64,000 nt of DNA from Chryseobacterium ureilyticum (GCF_900156735.1 NZ_FTOL01000007.1:186001-250000); one strand, 5' to 3'; positions 43,949 through 54,564 are shown, counted from the stretch's first letter. Numbers and translations: made by a program. Notes: generated by a model not told the origin, from the letters alone.

Positions 43949-46900
43949 ATGAAAAGGTTGATTGAAAAATTAAAGGCAGCATTCTGTTTAGTGTTGATAA
44001 GTATGTGTTTTATTAAGGGGAATATTATTTCAGTAAAAGGTCTTCCCTCGGTAAGACATAAGATTGGAAAATTTGATTCATTGGTAAAGCCGATTCAGAA
44101 GAAAATAGTACAGAAAGTAATTTCCGATTGGAAAAAAGCTCCTAACAGCTACATTTTTGACCCTCAGCAGAATAGTGAAGGTATATTGGTTCCTGTTAAA
44201 AAAGCTTATGCAATGTGGAGTGGGGGAAATTATATCAATGGTAGTGGAATCCCTTCGGGTGCAATAACAGCGGATGTGCTTTGGGAAGATGTCCATGGAT
44301 TAATAAAATCAGGAGCAAATTATGCTTTGGAGATTTTAGGCTCCGGACAGGATGCTAAAATAAAAGTTCCTATCAATAAATCTAAAAAAGGAAATGCTGT
44401 AGTGGCATTAAAAGTAAATGGAGAAATTTACTGGAGCTGGCACATTTGGATTACAGATGATCCTACGAATGGTTCTTCCTATAAGAGTTTTGATGGAGTG
44501 AAAAGAATGAGAACAGATGGAATAATAGAACCGATTCCTAATAATGAATGGAAATGGATGGATCGAAATCTAGGCGCTATTTCCAGTTCTATTACCGCTT
44601 CAGATTGGAATAAAAGCATAGGACTTCTCTATCAGTGGGGAAGAAAAGATCCTATACCTCCGCTGGTTACAAGAGGGAATGATTTTTATGAGGTTTCGGG
44701 ATCTATAGGGAGAGTAAGGCACAGAGGAGCTAAGAATTTTACCAATGCTGTGAGTATTGATGATCTTCGTAAGTTTGTTTTGCTTTCCAATGCAGAAGTA
44801 ACCAATAATATAAGACTCTCTTTAAAAAATCCATTGAGCCTGATCTATATAAATAAAGATGATAATTCAGGACAGGCATACTATAATAACAATATTAATC
44901 TTCCTGTTAATTGGTTTGGAAAAGCAACAGGTTTACCGGATAATAGGCTTTCAGAGCTTAATCTATGGTCTGATAATTCTTTGGGAAGAATAGATCAGGT
45001 TTACAATACCGATGACAGTGCTAAGCCCTATAGAGATAAATCCTCATTTGATCCCTGCCCCAATGCTGGAGAATGCCATCCATGCTTGTGGCAAACCTTG
45101 CATCTCCAAGCTATGTAGATGATATTAGGATAGACTTTTCGCCTTTCGGAGTAAAAACGAATACAGCAGGAAATGTTTTTGAGACTAATAAGAATTATAT
45201 CATAAAACCTACAGATTCCGGAATGCCGGATTTTATGAGCAATTTTAAAATTTATCCAAACCTTGGTTTTGATCTTTCCAATGTAGGAGGTTATAATATG
45301 GGAGTTTTCCCCGGAACAGGGCAGTTGCTTAGAGGGGCTCATCTTGGGCAATATAGTGATCAACATCATATTGCGTTATGGACATCAACGATGGCAAGAC
45401 ATTTTGATGCTTCACCTGCGGTTGGCGTAAGAGGATTGTCTATGATTCCGGATAAAACACAGCCGGACGTTCCGGATCCAAACTTCCCGGGAATCAAAGG
45501 TAGGTATTTCTATTTTCCTCTTGCTGACATGTATACTTCAGATGCCAATGGTTGCAGGTGTATCAAAGATCCATTGTATATTGTTAATGATTATGATTTT
45601 CCCACAGAATATTTACCGGCAGTTACAGAATATAAAGTAGGAATAGATAATCCGAATTCCTATCAGGTCGTTAAAAGCTTATCATCTTCGATCATAGAAA
45701 TACCTGTCAGTAAAGCATTTTCAGTACAAAGCCAATTACTGAATAATCGTGATATTCTCAACCCTTCAAATTTTAATAGCTTAAAAACAAATGTTCTTTG
45801 GACTACCAATGTAAATCTTATTAGTAAGCTTTCTGTGATGAATCCGTCACCATCATCATTGCAGGATTTGGGAGGTTCGAAAATTTTAGTGGAAATAACT
45901 CCTAATCAAAGTGGTAATGCTGTCGTAACATTGCATAATGGAAGTGTTTTTTCTCCTGTATATTGGAGCTGGCATATCTGGGTGACAGATTCATCCATAG
46001 GATCTTATACCTATACAACGGAACTTCCGGTTTCTGAAGCTGCAAATTATATCAATTATGTAGACAAAGCGGATGTTGTTTTACAAACTGTTTTTATGGA
46101 TAGAAACCTTGGAGCTACTGATGCTTTTCCCGTTACAGCAAATCCACTTACACCTACCGCTGCGGAATTGTCAAAAATAAGAGCTTCTACGGGACTGCAT
46201 TATCAATGGGGAAGAAAAGATCCGTTGCCCATATTTCAATATGCTGATAATAGAAGTTCTTACAACATATTTTTAGGAACGGTATCGAATAATGGTTCTG
46301 TATCATACACAACCCTTACTCCTGCTGTTTATAATGCCATGCCAGGAAATTATATTGTCCCTTACAATACATATGCTGAAACCTCGAATGTTCAAGCAAC
46401 TGATAAACTTTCGGAGAAAATATCAAAAATCTTAAGCTATTCAGTTAAAAATCCATTGGTTTATATGGTTCCAAGCACATTTTCGCCATTCAACAGCAGT
46501 GTTCCGAATTATACTAACGGTACAGACTGGCTGGCAACGGAACCTAATCTCGCAGCAGACAGATGGGGGAGAGGAGGAAAAAAATCAGCATTCGATCCAT
46601 GTCCTGAAGGCTGGAGAATTCCGGATCTTACTAACGTTGCTTTAATTTCAGGTTTGGATTTTGGGCAGACGCCCTGGTATAAAAAAGATAAAAATATTGC
46701 TACTTTATATAGTGTGGTTTCCGATTATTTAGGCATTAGAGTTAGAAATCCATCCACGACTGCTACTATAGGGTATACATTTAATAATAATTTGTATTCT
46801 GTAGGAAATTATCCCAATTCAGGGTCCCGTGGCTTTCGAAGTGTTGTTGGAAACCAATCTGCACAGGGAACTTTTAATTTTATTAATTTTCAATATCCGG

Positions 46901-47370
46901 GAATCTGGACAGATGCTTTGAATGCCAATTATCTGGGAAGGCCTGTCAGTATACTTTTTGATGCTGCGTCTAGTGCCAATAAATTTACAGCCTTTCATGA
47001 CAATAATGATCCGTATTTCGGGATGAATTGCCGATGCGTGAAAATACAATATGATGCTAATGGAAATGAAGATGGTCCAGCTTCAAGGTTTGTTGATGCC
47101 TCTCAGGGAGGTGTATTAAATGTTAAGGATATAATGTCTAAAGCTCTAGAAAATAAAATATCTTTATATCCCAACCCTGTTAAAAGTATCCTTTACATCA
47201 ATGCTGATGAAGATAAGGAATATTATTTTGAGATATATAACGAATTGGGGCAATTGATGAAATCCGGAAGATTTGAAAATAAACAGATAAATGTCTCTTC
47301 GTTGATTTCCGGAACCTATTTAATTAGAATAAATAATTCTGAAGCTGTTATGAAAATTATAAAACGATAA
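43949..47370 (+). pseudogene. Type IX-secreted surface protein split by a one-base frameshift
   Basis: One gene in two frames. The first (43949-45118) has a signal-like N-terminus and a module with YWSWHIWITDDP, WKWMDRNLG, LLYQWGRKDP and FDPCP. The second, starting near 45064, continues with WRMPS. The intact second module reads FDPCPEGWRIP at the same place, so about one base (a G before AA at 45062) is missing. Module two repeats the WSWHIWVTD, FMDRNLGA, YQWGRKDP pattern. The last 75 residues (KISLYPNPVKSILYI, ELGQLMKSG, GTYLIRI) are a T9SS type A sorting domain. Restored length is about 1140 residues. Real mutation and sequencing error cannot be separated. Confidence 0.82.
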
Positions 47371-47617
47371 ACCACTAAGAAAAATCTTAAGACGGGATAT
47401 AGCGGTTCTGTTCCCTATTTTTATGATAAACCATATTTCCTGCATCTATGACAGTGGATGAAAAATTCTATATCACTAAATATAAATTATTTGATAATCA
47501 GCTAAAATATACAAAACAAAGCACTTGGTCTGCTAAAAGGGGTTGTAGAAATGTCTGGGAATGGGTTCAATAATCAAATTAAAATTACAGAACAAAAAGT
47601 ATATAATAAAAAAGCTT

Positions 47618-47625
47618 TACTTTTG
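47618..47625 (+). promoter_or_regulatory. Putative -7 box for topA (TACTTTTG)
   Basis: TAnnTTTG, 15 bases before the ATG at 47641. It supports that start over the longer frame from 47551. Confidence 0.55.
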
Positions 47626-47640
47626 CAAAAAATTTTTAGA

Positions 47641-50202
47641 ATGTCGAAAAATTTAGTAATCGTTGAGTCCCCGGCAAAAGCAAAAACTATTCAGAAATAT
47701 TTAGGTAAGGATTTTGAAGTGAAATCCAGTTTCGGTCATATCCGGGATTTGCCTAAAAAAGGAATGGGGATAGACCTTGCTACCTTTAGCCCAGATTACG
47801 AAGTTTCAGCAGACAAAAAGAAATTGGTAACAGAACTGAAGGCTGCCGTAAAGAAAGCTGATATGGTATGGCTCGCTTCCGATGAGGACCGCGAAGGAGA
47901 AGCTATTGCATGGCACCTGGCAGACGAATTGAAGCTGAAACCGGAAAACAGAAAAAGAATTGTTTTCCATGAGATTACTAAAAATGCCATTCTAAAAGCA
48001 ATTGAAAATCCTAGAGATATAGACCAAAATCTTGTGAATGCACAGCAGGCAAGAAGATTGCTGGACAGAATCGTAGGTTTCGAAATGTCTCCGGTTTTAT
48101 GGAAAAAAGTAAAGCCAGGATTATCCGCCGGAAGAGTACAGTCTGTAGCCGTAAGATTAATTGTTGAAAGAGAAAAAGAAATCCGTGAATTTAAACCAAA
48201 AGCAAGTTTTAAACTTGACGGTATTTTCTTAAATAAGACTGAGCAGGAAATTGCAGCAAAGCTTAAAAAAGACTTTGAAAAAGAAGAAGAAGCAGAAAAA
48301 TTCCTTGAGCAGGCAAAAACTACAGAATTTAAAGTTCTGAATGTTGAAACAAAGCCGGGAACACGTTCCGCATCTGCTCCTTTCACTACCTCTACATTAC
48401 AGCAGGAAGCTTCTTCAAGATTAGGATATAATGTGACCAATACCATGCGTCTGGCACAGAGACTCTATGAAGAAGGATTTATTACCTATATGAGAACAGA
48501 CTCGGTAAACCTTTCTCAGGAAGCTATTGAAGGAGCAAAAAAACAAATTATCTCAGAATACGGAGCAGAATATTCTTCTCCTAGAAACTATACTACAAAA
48601 TCAGCCTCTGCACAGGAAGCTCACGAAGCTATCCGTCCTACAGATTTCGCAGTGAAAAGTATTGGGGATGCACAACTGAATAAGCTGTACCAATTAATTT
48701 ACAGAAGAACACTTGCTTCTCAGATGGCAAATGCTAAAATTGAAAAGACTGTAATTGAAATTGGAAACTCTTCTTTACCCCATCATTTTGAAGCACAGGG
48801 AGAAGTAATCATATTTGATGGTTTCTTAAAAGCTTACGGAATCGTAAAAACAGAAGAAGACGACGAAGAAAACAACGACAAGTTGTTGCCAAAAGTAACT
48901 GTAGGAGAAATTCTAAGCTATAAAACAATTACCGCAACAGAAAAATTCACGAGACCAAGTGCAAGATATACTGAAGCCGGATTGGTAAGAAAATTGGAAG
49001 AGCTAGGGATTGGGAGACCATCTACTTACGCTCCTACCATTCAGACTATTCAGAATAGAGAGTATGTAGATAAACGCGAGATTGAACCACAAATCCGTGA
49101 AGTGATCAAAATGTCTTTGGTAAAAGATAAGATCAAAAAAGTTGTCCTTGATGAAAAATTCGGAGGTGATAAAAATAAATTTATTCCTACAGATATTGGA
49201 GAAGTTGTAAACGACTTCTTAACAGATAATTTCAAAGAAATTCTTGACTATGGCTTCACTGCAAGAGTAGAAGAAGGATTTGATGAAATTGCAAACGGTG
49301 ATCAGAAATGGAAAGAAATGATGACCGATTTCTATTCAAAATTCCACCCAAGAATTGAAGATGTAGAAGAAAATGCAGACCGTGCTACAGGTGACAGACT
49401 TTTAGGAGTAGATCCGAAAACAGGTAAAAATGTACATGCAAGAATCGGTAGATTTGGAGCAATGATCCAGATTGGGGAAACTGATGATGAAGAAAAACCA
49501 ATCTTTGCATCATTAATGGCAGGACAGAATATTGCAACTATTACTTTTGAAGAAGCGCTGGAATTATTCAGATTACCTTTTGACTTAGGTGAGGTTGATG
49601 GACAGCCTGTTTCTGTAGGTGTTGGTAGATTTGGTCCTTATGTAAAATGGGGAGAAACATACATCAGTATTCCGAAAGGTGAAGATCCGCTTTCTGTAAA
49701 TCAGAACCGTGCTGAAGAAATCATCAGCGAAAAGAAAAAAGCAGATGCCCCGATTGCAACTTACAAAGGAGAGCCTGTAACGAAAGGTACCGGAAGATTC
49801 GGTCCGTTTATCAAGTATAAAGACATCTTTGTGAATGTTCCGAAGAAATACAACTTTGACAACCTTTCGCAAAGTGACATCAATGAACTGATTGATGCTA
49901 AACTTGAAAAAGAAGCCAACAGATACATCCAGCAGTGGGAAAAAGAAAAAATTTCCATTGAAAACGGAAGATGGGGACCTTTCATCAAATTCGGAAAAGC
50001 AATGTTCAAAATTCCAAAGAAAAGTGATGATACCAAATATGATGGAGAAGAACTGAAAGAGATTTCTCTTGACGAGGTTAAAAAATGGATCACTGATCAG
50101 GATAAAAACGCTTTTGCAGAAAAGAAAAAACCAGCAGCAAAAAAGACAACTGCCGCTAAGAAAACTACAACAGCAAAGAAACCTACTGCAAAAAAGAAAT
50201 AA
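47641..50202 (+). CDS. topA: DNA topoisomerase I (type IA)
   Basis: An 853-residue enzyme relaxing negative supercoils. The Toprim domain starts at LVIVESPAKAKTIQKYLG and has the DEDREGEAIAWHL metal site. The catalytic Tyr is residue 283 in EGFITYMRTDSVNL. Instead of zinc-finger modules the C-terminal part has repeated Gly-rich units with GRFGPYVKWG, GRFGPFIKY and GRWGPFIKFG, then a Lys/Ala-rich tail (PAAKKTTAAKK), likely binding DNA. Start ATG at 47641 is chosen because SKNLVIVES is the family N-terminus. A terminator follows. Confidence 0.97.
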   Translation: MSKNLVIVESPAKAKTIQKYLGKDFEVKSSFGHIRDLPKKGMGIDLATFSPDYEVSADKKKLVTELKAAVKKADMVWLASDEDREGEAIAWHLADELKLKPENRKRIVFHEITKNAILKAIENPRDIDQNLVNAQQARRLLDRIVGFEMSPVLWKKVKPGLSAGRVQSVAVRLIVEREKEIREFKPKASFKLDGIFLNKTEQEIAAKLKKDFEKEEEAEKFLEQAKTTEFKVLNVETKPGTRSASAPFTTSTLQQEASSRLGYNVTNTMRLAQRLYEEGFITYMRTDSVNLSQEAIEGAKKQIISEYGAEYSSPRNYTTKSASAQEAHEAIRPTDFAVKSIGDAQLNKLYQLIYRRTLASQMANAKIEKTVIEIGNSSLPHHFEAQGEVIIFDGFLKAYGIVKTEEDDEENNDKLLPKVTVGEILSYKTITATEKFTRPSARYTEAGLVRKLEELGIGRPSTYAPTIQTIQNREYVDKREIEPQIREVIKMSLVKDKIKKVVLDEKFGGDKNKFIPTDIGEVVNDFLTDNFKEILDYGFTARVEEGFDEIANGDQKWKEMMTDFYSKFHPRIEDVEENADRATGDRLLGVDPKTGKNVHARIGRFGAMIQIGETDDEEKPIFASLMAGQNIATITFEEALELFRLPFDLGEVDGQPVSVGVGRFGPYVKWGETYISIPKGEDPLSVNQNRAEEIISEKKKADAPIATYKGEPVTKGTGRFGPFIKYKDIFVNVPKKYNFDNLSQSDINELIDAKLEKEANRYIQQWEKEKISIENGRWGPFIKFGKAMFKIPKKSDDTKYDGEELKEISLDEVKKWITDQDKNAFAEKKKPAAKKTTAAKKTTTAKKPTAKKK

Positions 50203-50230
50203 TATTACATTATTGTATAAAATATATCAA

Positions 50231-50260
50231 ACCGTTTACAAAGTGTAAACGGTTTTTTTA
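50231..50260 (+). terminator. Intrinsic terminator of topA
   Basis: A perfect 11-bp stem (aaccgtttaca / tgtaaacggtt), 3-base loop and a T7 run. Confidence 0.88.
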
Positions 50261-50304
50261 TGAATAAAAGGCACCACAACATAGTCAGTTGCGGTGTTTT
50301 TTTG

Positions 50305-50312
50305 TATGTTTG
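50305..50312 (+). promoter_or_regulatory. Putative -7 box (TATGTTTG)
   Basis: TAnnTTTG 43 bases before the ATG at 50356. It favours that start over an in-frame ATG at 50260 lying inside the terminator. Confidence 0.5.
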
Positions 50313-50355
50313 TTACATCAAGCAATTAATAAATTATTACAATTTTAATTTAAAT

Positions 50356-51426
50356 ATGGATTTTGAGGACTTTATCATTTCACCAAGAAATTTCAAAACA
50401 GAAAGCTGGCAGATTGGAAGTCGGATCACAAAGAATATAAAAGAAGACAGCATTGTTCTTTTGTTTGTGTCAGATTATAGAGGAGTTGGCGGGGATGCAG
50501 AAGTACAAGACTTTACAGCAGTCCGAAAAGAATTTTACAGACTTTCACAGCTGGATTTTGAAATCCCGGTGGTAGATCTGGGTGATCTGGTTTCAGGAAA
50601 ATCTGTGCAGGATACTCATTACATTCTACAGGAAGTTTTATCGGCATGTCATTATAAAAGAGCTCTTCCGGTTATTATCGGGGGATCTAATGATTTCGCT
50701 TTTTCGCTATTTTCTACTTTGAATTTCCATAAAAAAAGTCTCAATTATACCCAAATCAGTAATATTATTTCCCTTAAACAAGGTGAAGACATTAATGAAC
50801 ATACTTTCCTGGGAAAAATTTTAGGTTCCAAGAACTTTTCCATTAAAAACTATCACCATTTAGGCTATCAAAAGCATTTGAATGAAATGGATTCCGTAAG
50901 ACTCATCAAAGAAGTGGAGTTTGATATCATTCGCCTAGCCGAAATGATGAATTCTACAGAAAAAACAGAGCCTTTTTTCAGAAAAGCAGATCTGGTAACG
51001 GTAAATTGTGATGCCATAGAAAGTTTCAGTGAGCCTTTTTCAATGAACCCTCAGGTAAACGGGTTAAACAGGAGAGAAGTATGTGCTTATATGAAAGAAA
51101 TAGGATTGAGCGAAAATCTTAAATCTGTAGGAATCTTCAATTATAATATTTATTCAGAAAATCAACTTAATCATCAGCTTTTAGCGCAAATGCTGTGGTA
51201 TCTGATCGAAGGAATCAATATTCAGAGATCACACCCGAAAGAAAGACAATATGAACTGTTTTATGTTTTAATAGATGACAGGCAATTTGCTTTTAAACGT
51301 GATACATTCAGTAATTTGTGGTATTTTGGTGAAGATGAAGATATAGAAAACTGTATTCCATGTTCAAGAAAAGATTTTGATGATGCTAAAAAAGGCTGGT
51401 TGAATGCAAGACTGACGAAATTTTAA
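50356..51426 (+). CDS. Arginase/formimidoylglutamase-fold protein with lost metal ligands
   Basis: A 356-residue protein of the ureohydrolase fold. PVIIGGSNDFAFS stands where enzymes have GGxHD or GGDHS, so the His ligand is Asn. The DAHxD motif is not found (NIISLKQGE instead). The SxDxDxxDP motif is TVNCDAIES, keeping one Asp. NPQVNGLNRREVCAYMKEIG retains the family's C-terminal pattern. With most Mn ligands gone it is unlikely to hydrolyse guanidino substrates. Annotation pipelines tend to call this protein formimidoylglutamase. A structural or regulatory role is possible. The GT2 gene follows in close spacing. Confidence 0.78.
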   Translation: MDFEDFIISPRNFKTESWQIGSRITKNIKEDSIVLLFVSDYRGVGGDAEVQDFTAVRKEFYRLSQLDFEIPVVDLGDLVSGKSVQDTHYILQEVLSACHYKRALPVIIGGSNDFAFSLFSTLNFHKKSLNYTQISNIISLKQGEDINEHTFLGKILGSKNFSIKNYHHLGYQKHLNEMDSVRLIKEVEFDIIRLAEMMNSTEKTEPFFRKADLVTVNCDAIESFSEPFSMNPQVNGLNRREVCAYMKEIGLSENLKSVGIFNYNIYSENQLNHQLLAQMLWYLIEGINIQRSHPKERQYELFYVLIDDRQFAFKRDTFSNLWYFGEDEDIENCIPCSRKDFDDAKKGWLNARLTKF

Positions 51427-51429
51427 TGT

Positions 51430-52431
51430 ATGACAAACGTTCCCTCAAAAGTTTCCATCATTGTTCCTGTTTATAATGTCGAAAATTATTTGGCAAAATG
51501 CCTTGATTCTTTATTGAATCAAAACTATCAGAACATCGAAATACTTGTAGTGAATGATGGAAGTAAAGACCGTTCCGGGGAAGTTATTAATAACTATGCC
51601 CGAAAATATCCTGAAAAAATAAAGCCTTTTACAAAGGAAAACGGTGGACTAAGCGATGCCCGGAATTATGGTATAGACAGAGCTACGGGAGATTATATTG
51701 GTTTTGTAGACAGTGATGATTATGTCACAGAGAATATGTTCGAAGAAATGCTTTTTCTGGCAGAAAAACATCAGGCTAAAATTGCTATTTGTAATATCCA
51801 GAAAGTTGATCAAAACGGGCAGATAACACAAAAACTAACCCAGCTTCCCAACATGCCGGAGAAAATAGAGCTTGAGAATAATTTCTCGGTTTTTTCAGAT
51901 CTTAGCTATTTTGCGTGCAATAAATTGTTTAAAAAAGAACTTTTTAATCAAAAAAGATTTAAAAAAGGGGCTCACTTTGAAGATATTCAGTTAATACCAC
52001 AGCTTTTATTAGAATGTGATGTCGTCGTACAGACTCAAAACTTTCATTATCAGTATCTGGAACGTACAGATTCCATTACAAAAACTCATACGGAAAAAGG
52101 GATTGATATTCTGAAGGCAGTGCAGGATGTAGAATATGTATTTAAAGAATCAATATATTCTCATAAAATAAAGGAATTAAAAAACTTTCAGATTTTTGAA
52201 GGAGTATATTCCTTTCTTGCTTATCTCGCATTTGTGAAAAATGAAGAAACGTTCTATAGCATGGCTGATAAACTGTCTGTTTTCATCAAAGAAAGAGAAA
52301 TAAAAATTCAAGATATATTGAACTATAGTCGTTTTGGTAAGAATTATCTTTTATCTTTGCCAGTGAAGAAAAAGATTTTTTATCTGTTGTTTTTTGCAGG
52401 ACAGAAAAAGTTGATAAGAAAATTAATATAA
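51430..52431 (+). CDS. GT2 family glycosyltransferase
   Basis: A 333-residue enzyme with a GT-A domain: SIIVPVYNVENYLAKCLDSL, VVNDGSKDRS, ENGGLSDARNYG, the metal site FVDSDDYV at about residue 98, and a later HFEDIQLIPQLLLE acceptor/catalytic segment. The last 90 residues are helical and basic. It lies 3 bp after the arginase-like gene and before a lipid-linked sugar transferase, consistent with building a surface polysaccharide. Donor sugar unknown. Confidence 0.9.
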   Translation: MTNVPSKVSIIVPVYNVENYLAKCLDSLLNQNYQNIEILVVNDGSKDRSGEVINNYARKYPEKIKPFTKENGGLSDARNYGIDRATGDYIGFVDSDDYVTENMFEEMLFLAEKHQAKIAICNIQKVDQNGQITQKLTQLPNMPEKIELENNFSVFSDLSYFACNKLFKKELFNQKRFKKGAHFEDIQLIPQLLLECDVVVQTQNFHYQYLERTDSITKTHTEKGIDILKAVQDVEYVFKESIYSHKIKELKNFQIFEGVYSFLAYLAFVKNEETFYSMADKLSVFIKEREIKIQDILNYSRFGKNYLLSLPVKKKIFYLLFFAGQKKLIRKLI

Positions 52432-52437
52432 ACACAA

Positions 52438-52530
52438 ATGAGAGTACTATTGTTTCGAACATTAGAAGAGATGATGTATTATCTATTAAGCATCATCCGC
52501 TTGAATGGGAGTAACATGAGTACGGGATAA
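52438..52530 (+). CDS. Possible small protein (30 codons)
   Basis: An ATG-initiated frame of 30 codons begins 6 bp after the glycosyltransferase stop and ends 8 bp before the next ATG. It contains a hydrophobic centre (MMYYLLSIIRL) flanked by charges. Spacing fits a coupled small gene, but length gives little statistical support. Confidence 0.25.
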   Translation: MRVLLFRTLEEMMYYLLSIIRLNGSNMSTG

Positions 52531-52538
52531 GAAAAAGA

Positions 52539-53657
52539 ATGAAAAATTTTGAATTGTTCTTAAGCGGATCGGGGATACCTATTTTCTATGTAAAAATAGG
52601 ACTAGGTTTCGTATTCTCCTTTTTAATTACATTTTTTTCCATACCTACCATTGTAAAGATTTCCAGAAGGAAGAATCTGATGGATGAACCTGGTATAAGA
52701 AGTTCACACCTTAGAAAAATTCCTAATCTTGGAGGAATTGCAATTTTTTATTCCATTGGGATCTGTGCATCCATTTTTGCGTACGAGCTATTTGACCTCT
52801 ATAAATTTCTGTTTGCCTCATTAATCATTCTTCTTTATGTGGGAGTAATGGATGATATTGTAGTAATGCGGGCGTATAAAAAACTGGTCGCTCAGATTAT
52901 TGTGTCTTCACTAGTCGTTATAGGCTCAGATATAAGAATCAGAAGCCTGTTTGGAATATTTGGATTGTATGAACTCAGCTATATTGTAAGTGTATTATTT
53001 AGTATCATTACCTTTATTATTCTTATCAACGCCTTTAATCTTATTGATGGGATTGATGGTTTGGCAGGTGGTTACTCAGTAATTTGTAGTGCGTTGTTCG
53101 GCATCAGTTATTACCGATTGGGGGAATACAATTATCCTCTGGTGGTATTGTCTGTAGTTATTATAGGAACGGTTCTTGCCTTTTTATATTATAATCTCTC
53201 ACATTACAGGACTAATAAGGTTTTTATGGGAGATACAGGCTCTATGTTGCTGGGGTTCTTACTAGCCTTTACTTCTATTTGTTTCATTGATATTTTCATT
53301 GATAAAAAACTTATTGATGTTCCAAGATATCATCTGCAGTCTGCGCCGGTAGTAGCTGTGGCAATTCTTATTTTGCCCATTGTAGATACATTAAACGTGA
53401 TTTTTGTAAGACTTTACAACAAAAAGTCACCATTTGACGCAGATAAAAATCATATACACCACAAATTGCTTAAGCTTGATCTTACTCACAGAAGATCCAC
53501 TTTTTATATCATCCTTTATTATTTAATGATCGTAGGAATTGCTTATTATCTGAGGCACACCAATGTTAATATATTATTGTTAATCATTCTCGCATTAGGT
53601 TTTTTAGGCGCTTATTTACCGGATTTGATATATAAATTAAGAAATAACAAAAATTAA
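52539..53657 (+). CDS. MraY/WecA-family polyprenyl-phosphate sugar-phosphate transferase
   Basis: A 372-residue membrane enzyme with about eleven segments. Signatures are PGIRSSHLRKIPNLGGIAIF, the Asp pair in VGVMDDIVVM, NAFNLIDGIDGLAGG, GDTGSMLLG, and the His motif DKNHIHHKLLKL. It transfers a sugar phosphate from a UDP sugar to undecaprenyl phosphate, the first membrane step in O-antigen, capsule or similar glycans. The HHK-type motif points to the WecA rather than MraY branch. Downstream Wza/Wzc-like genes fit an exported polysaccharide. Confidence 0.92.
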   Translation: MKNFELFLSGSGIPIFYVKIGLGFVFSFLITFFSIPTIVKISRRKNLMDEPGIRSSHLRKIPNLGGIAIFYSIGICASIFAYELFDLYKFLFASLIILLYVGVMDDIVVMRAYKKLVAQIIVSSLVVIGSDIRIRSLFGIFGLYELSYIVSVLFSIITFIILINAFNLIDGIDGLAGGYSVICSALFGISYYRLGEYNYPLVVLSVVIIGTVLAFLYYNLSHYRTNKVFMGDTGSMLLGFLLAFTSICFIDIFIDKKLIDVPRYHLQSAPVVAVAILILPIVDTLNVIFVRLYNKKSPFDADKNHIHHKLLKLDLTHRRSTFYIILYYLMIVGIAYYLRHTNVNILLLIILALGFLGAYLPDLIYKLRNNKN

Positions 53658-53668
53658 CAATTAAATAT

Positions 53669-53676
53669 TACTTTTG
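53669..53676 (+). promoter_or_regulatory. Putative -7 box (TACTTTTG)
   Basis: TAnnTTTG, 16 bases before the ATG at 53693. It would allow the export genes to be transcribed apart from the upstream transferase. Confidence 0.5.
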
Positions 53677-53692
53677 TAAACAATATTCAAAT

Positions 53693-54559
53693 ATGATGAA
53701 GAACTTTAAGTATTTATTTTTAATAGTACCCTTTTTGGTTATATCGTGCATCACGACAAAGGATGTAAGATATTTACAGCCAAGTGAGAGTCTTGTGATC
53801 AACGAAGAAGGTCTTGTTCCCTACAATATTCCTATCTACAGAATTACAAAAAATGATATTCTAAACCTTAATATTGTTACTACTCCCAAAGGAGATGCTG
53901 CACAATTTTATTCCAGCTACAATACCTCAGGCGGGGTAGGAGGGTCTTCTATGAACTCTGCAATGGCAGGAGGAAGAGCTGGTAGTACAGGAGGTTCAAG
54001 CTTTGGAGGTAACATTAATTTTTATTTTAACGGATTAAAAGTTGATGGTAATGGAGATATCAATGTTTTCGGAGTAGGCTATGTAAAAGCAGAAGGAAGA
54101 ACGTTGGATGATATTACAAAAGAAATACAGCTTAAAGTAAACGAAAACTTCCAGGAAGGAAAATCAGAAGTAAGATTAAATACAGACGGAATCACTTATT
54201 ATATCCTTGGTGACGTTGAAAGTACAGGTCTTTCAGGTGAGAAAGTAGTTCATAAAAATACCCTTACCATCACAGAAGCTTTAGCAATCAATGGTGGTTT
54301 GAACAGGACTATTGATAAAAAAGAAATTGTGATTCACAGAAAACTGCCGGAAGGAATCAAAATTGCTAAAATAGATCTTACCCGTGAAGATTTGATGAAC
54401 TCTCCTTTTTACTATGTACAAAATGGAGACGAAATCTATCTTAATACCAGAAGAAAAAGCTTGAATGGATTCGGAAAAGATCCTATCCAGACATTACTTA
54501 CTGGAGTGACGGCCATTACAACGGCATTAACTTTATACACAATCCTACAAAGACTTTAA
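53693..54559 (+). CDS. Wza-like polysaccharide export lipoprotein
   Basis: A 288-residue outer-membrane protein with a lipoprotein signal (FLVISC, Cys near 19). The poly-export domain spans about 45-180 (YRITKNDILNLNIVT) and a SLBB-like domain follows (YYILGDVESTGLSG, LTITEALAINGGL, NGDEIYLNTRR). A Gly/Ser-rich insert of about 30 residues (SGGVGGSSMNSAMAGG) breaks the export domain between the first strand and NINFYFNGLKVDGNGDI. The C-terminus has a hydrophobic helix. It is adjacent to the Wzc-like kinase with which it forms the export channel. Confidence 0.92.
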   Translation: MMKNFKYLFLIVPFLVISCITTKDVRYLQPSESLVINEEGLVPYNIPIYRITKNDILNLNIVTTPKGDAAQFYSSYNTSGGVGGSSMNSAMAGGRAGSTGGSSFGGNINFYFNGLKVDGNGDINVFGVGYVKAEGRTLDDITKEIQLKVNENFQEGKSEVRLNTDGITYYILGDVESTGLSGEKVVHKNTLTITEALAINGGLNRTIDKKEIVIHRKLPEGIKIAKIDLTREDLMNSPFYYVQNGDEIYLNTRRKSLNGFGKDPIQTLLTGVTAITTALTLYTILQRL

Positions 54560-54564
54560 TCCCT

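Noticed and set aside
47448..47573. 41-codon plus-strand frame upstream of topA
   Set aside because: It is short, has no family resemblance and no promoter box in front; it covers the region just before the topA promoter.
47521..47580. tRNA-like stretch (gggttcaa) upstream of topA
   Set aside because: No acceptor or anticodon stem pairs can be made around it.
47796..48446. 216-codon minus-strand frame inside topA
   Set aside because: Antisense shadow of the conserved topoisomerase sequence, Ser/Phe-rich, no start context.
50260..50355. Upstream in-frame start for the arginase-like protein
   Set aside because: That ATG lies inside the topA terminator and the extra residues are unlike the family; a -7 box supports 50356.
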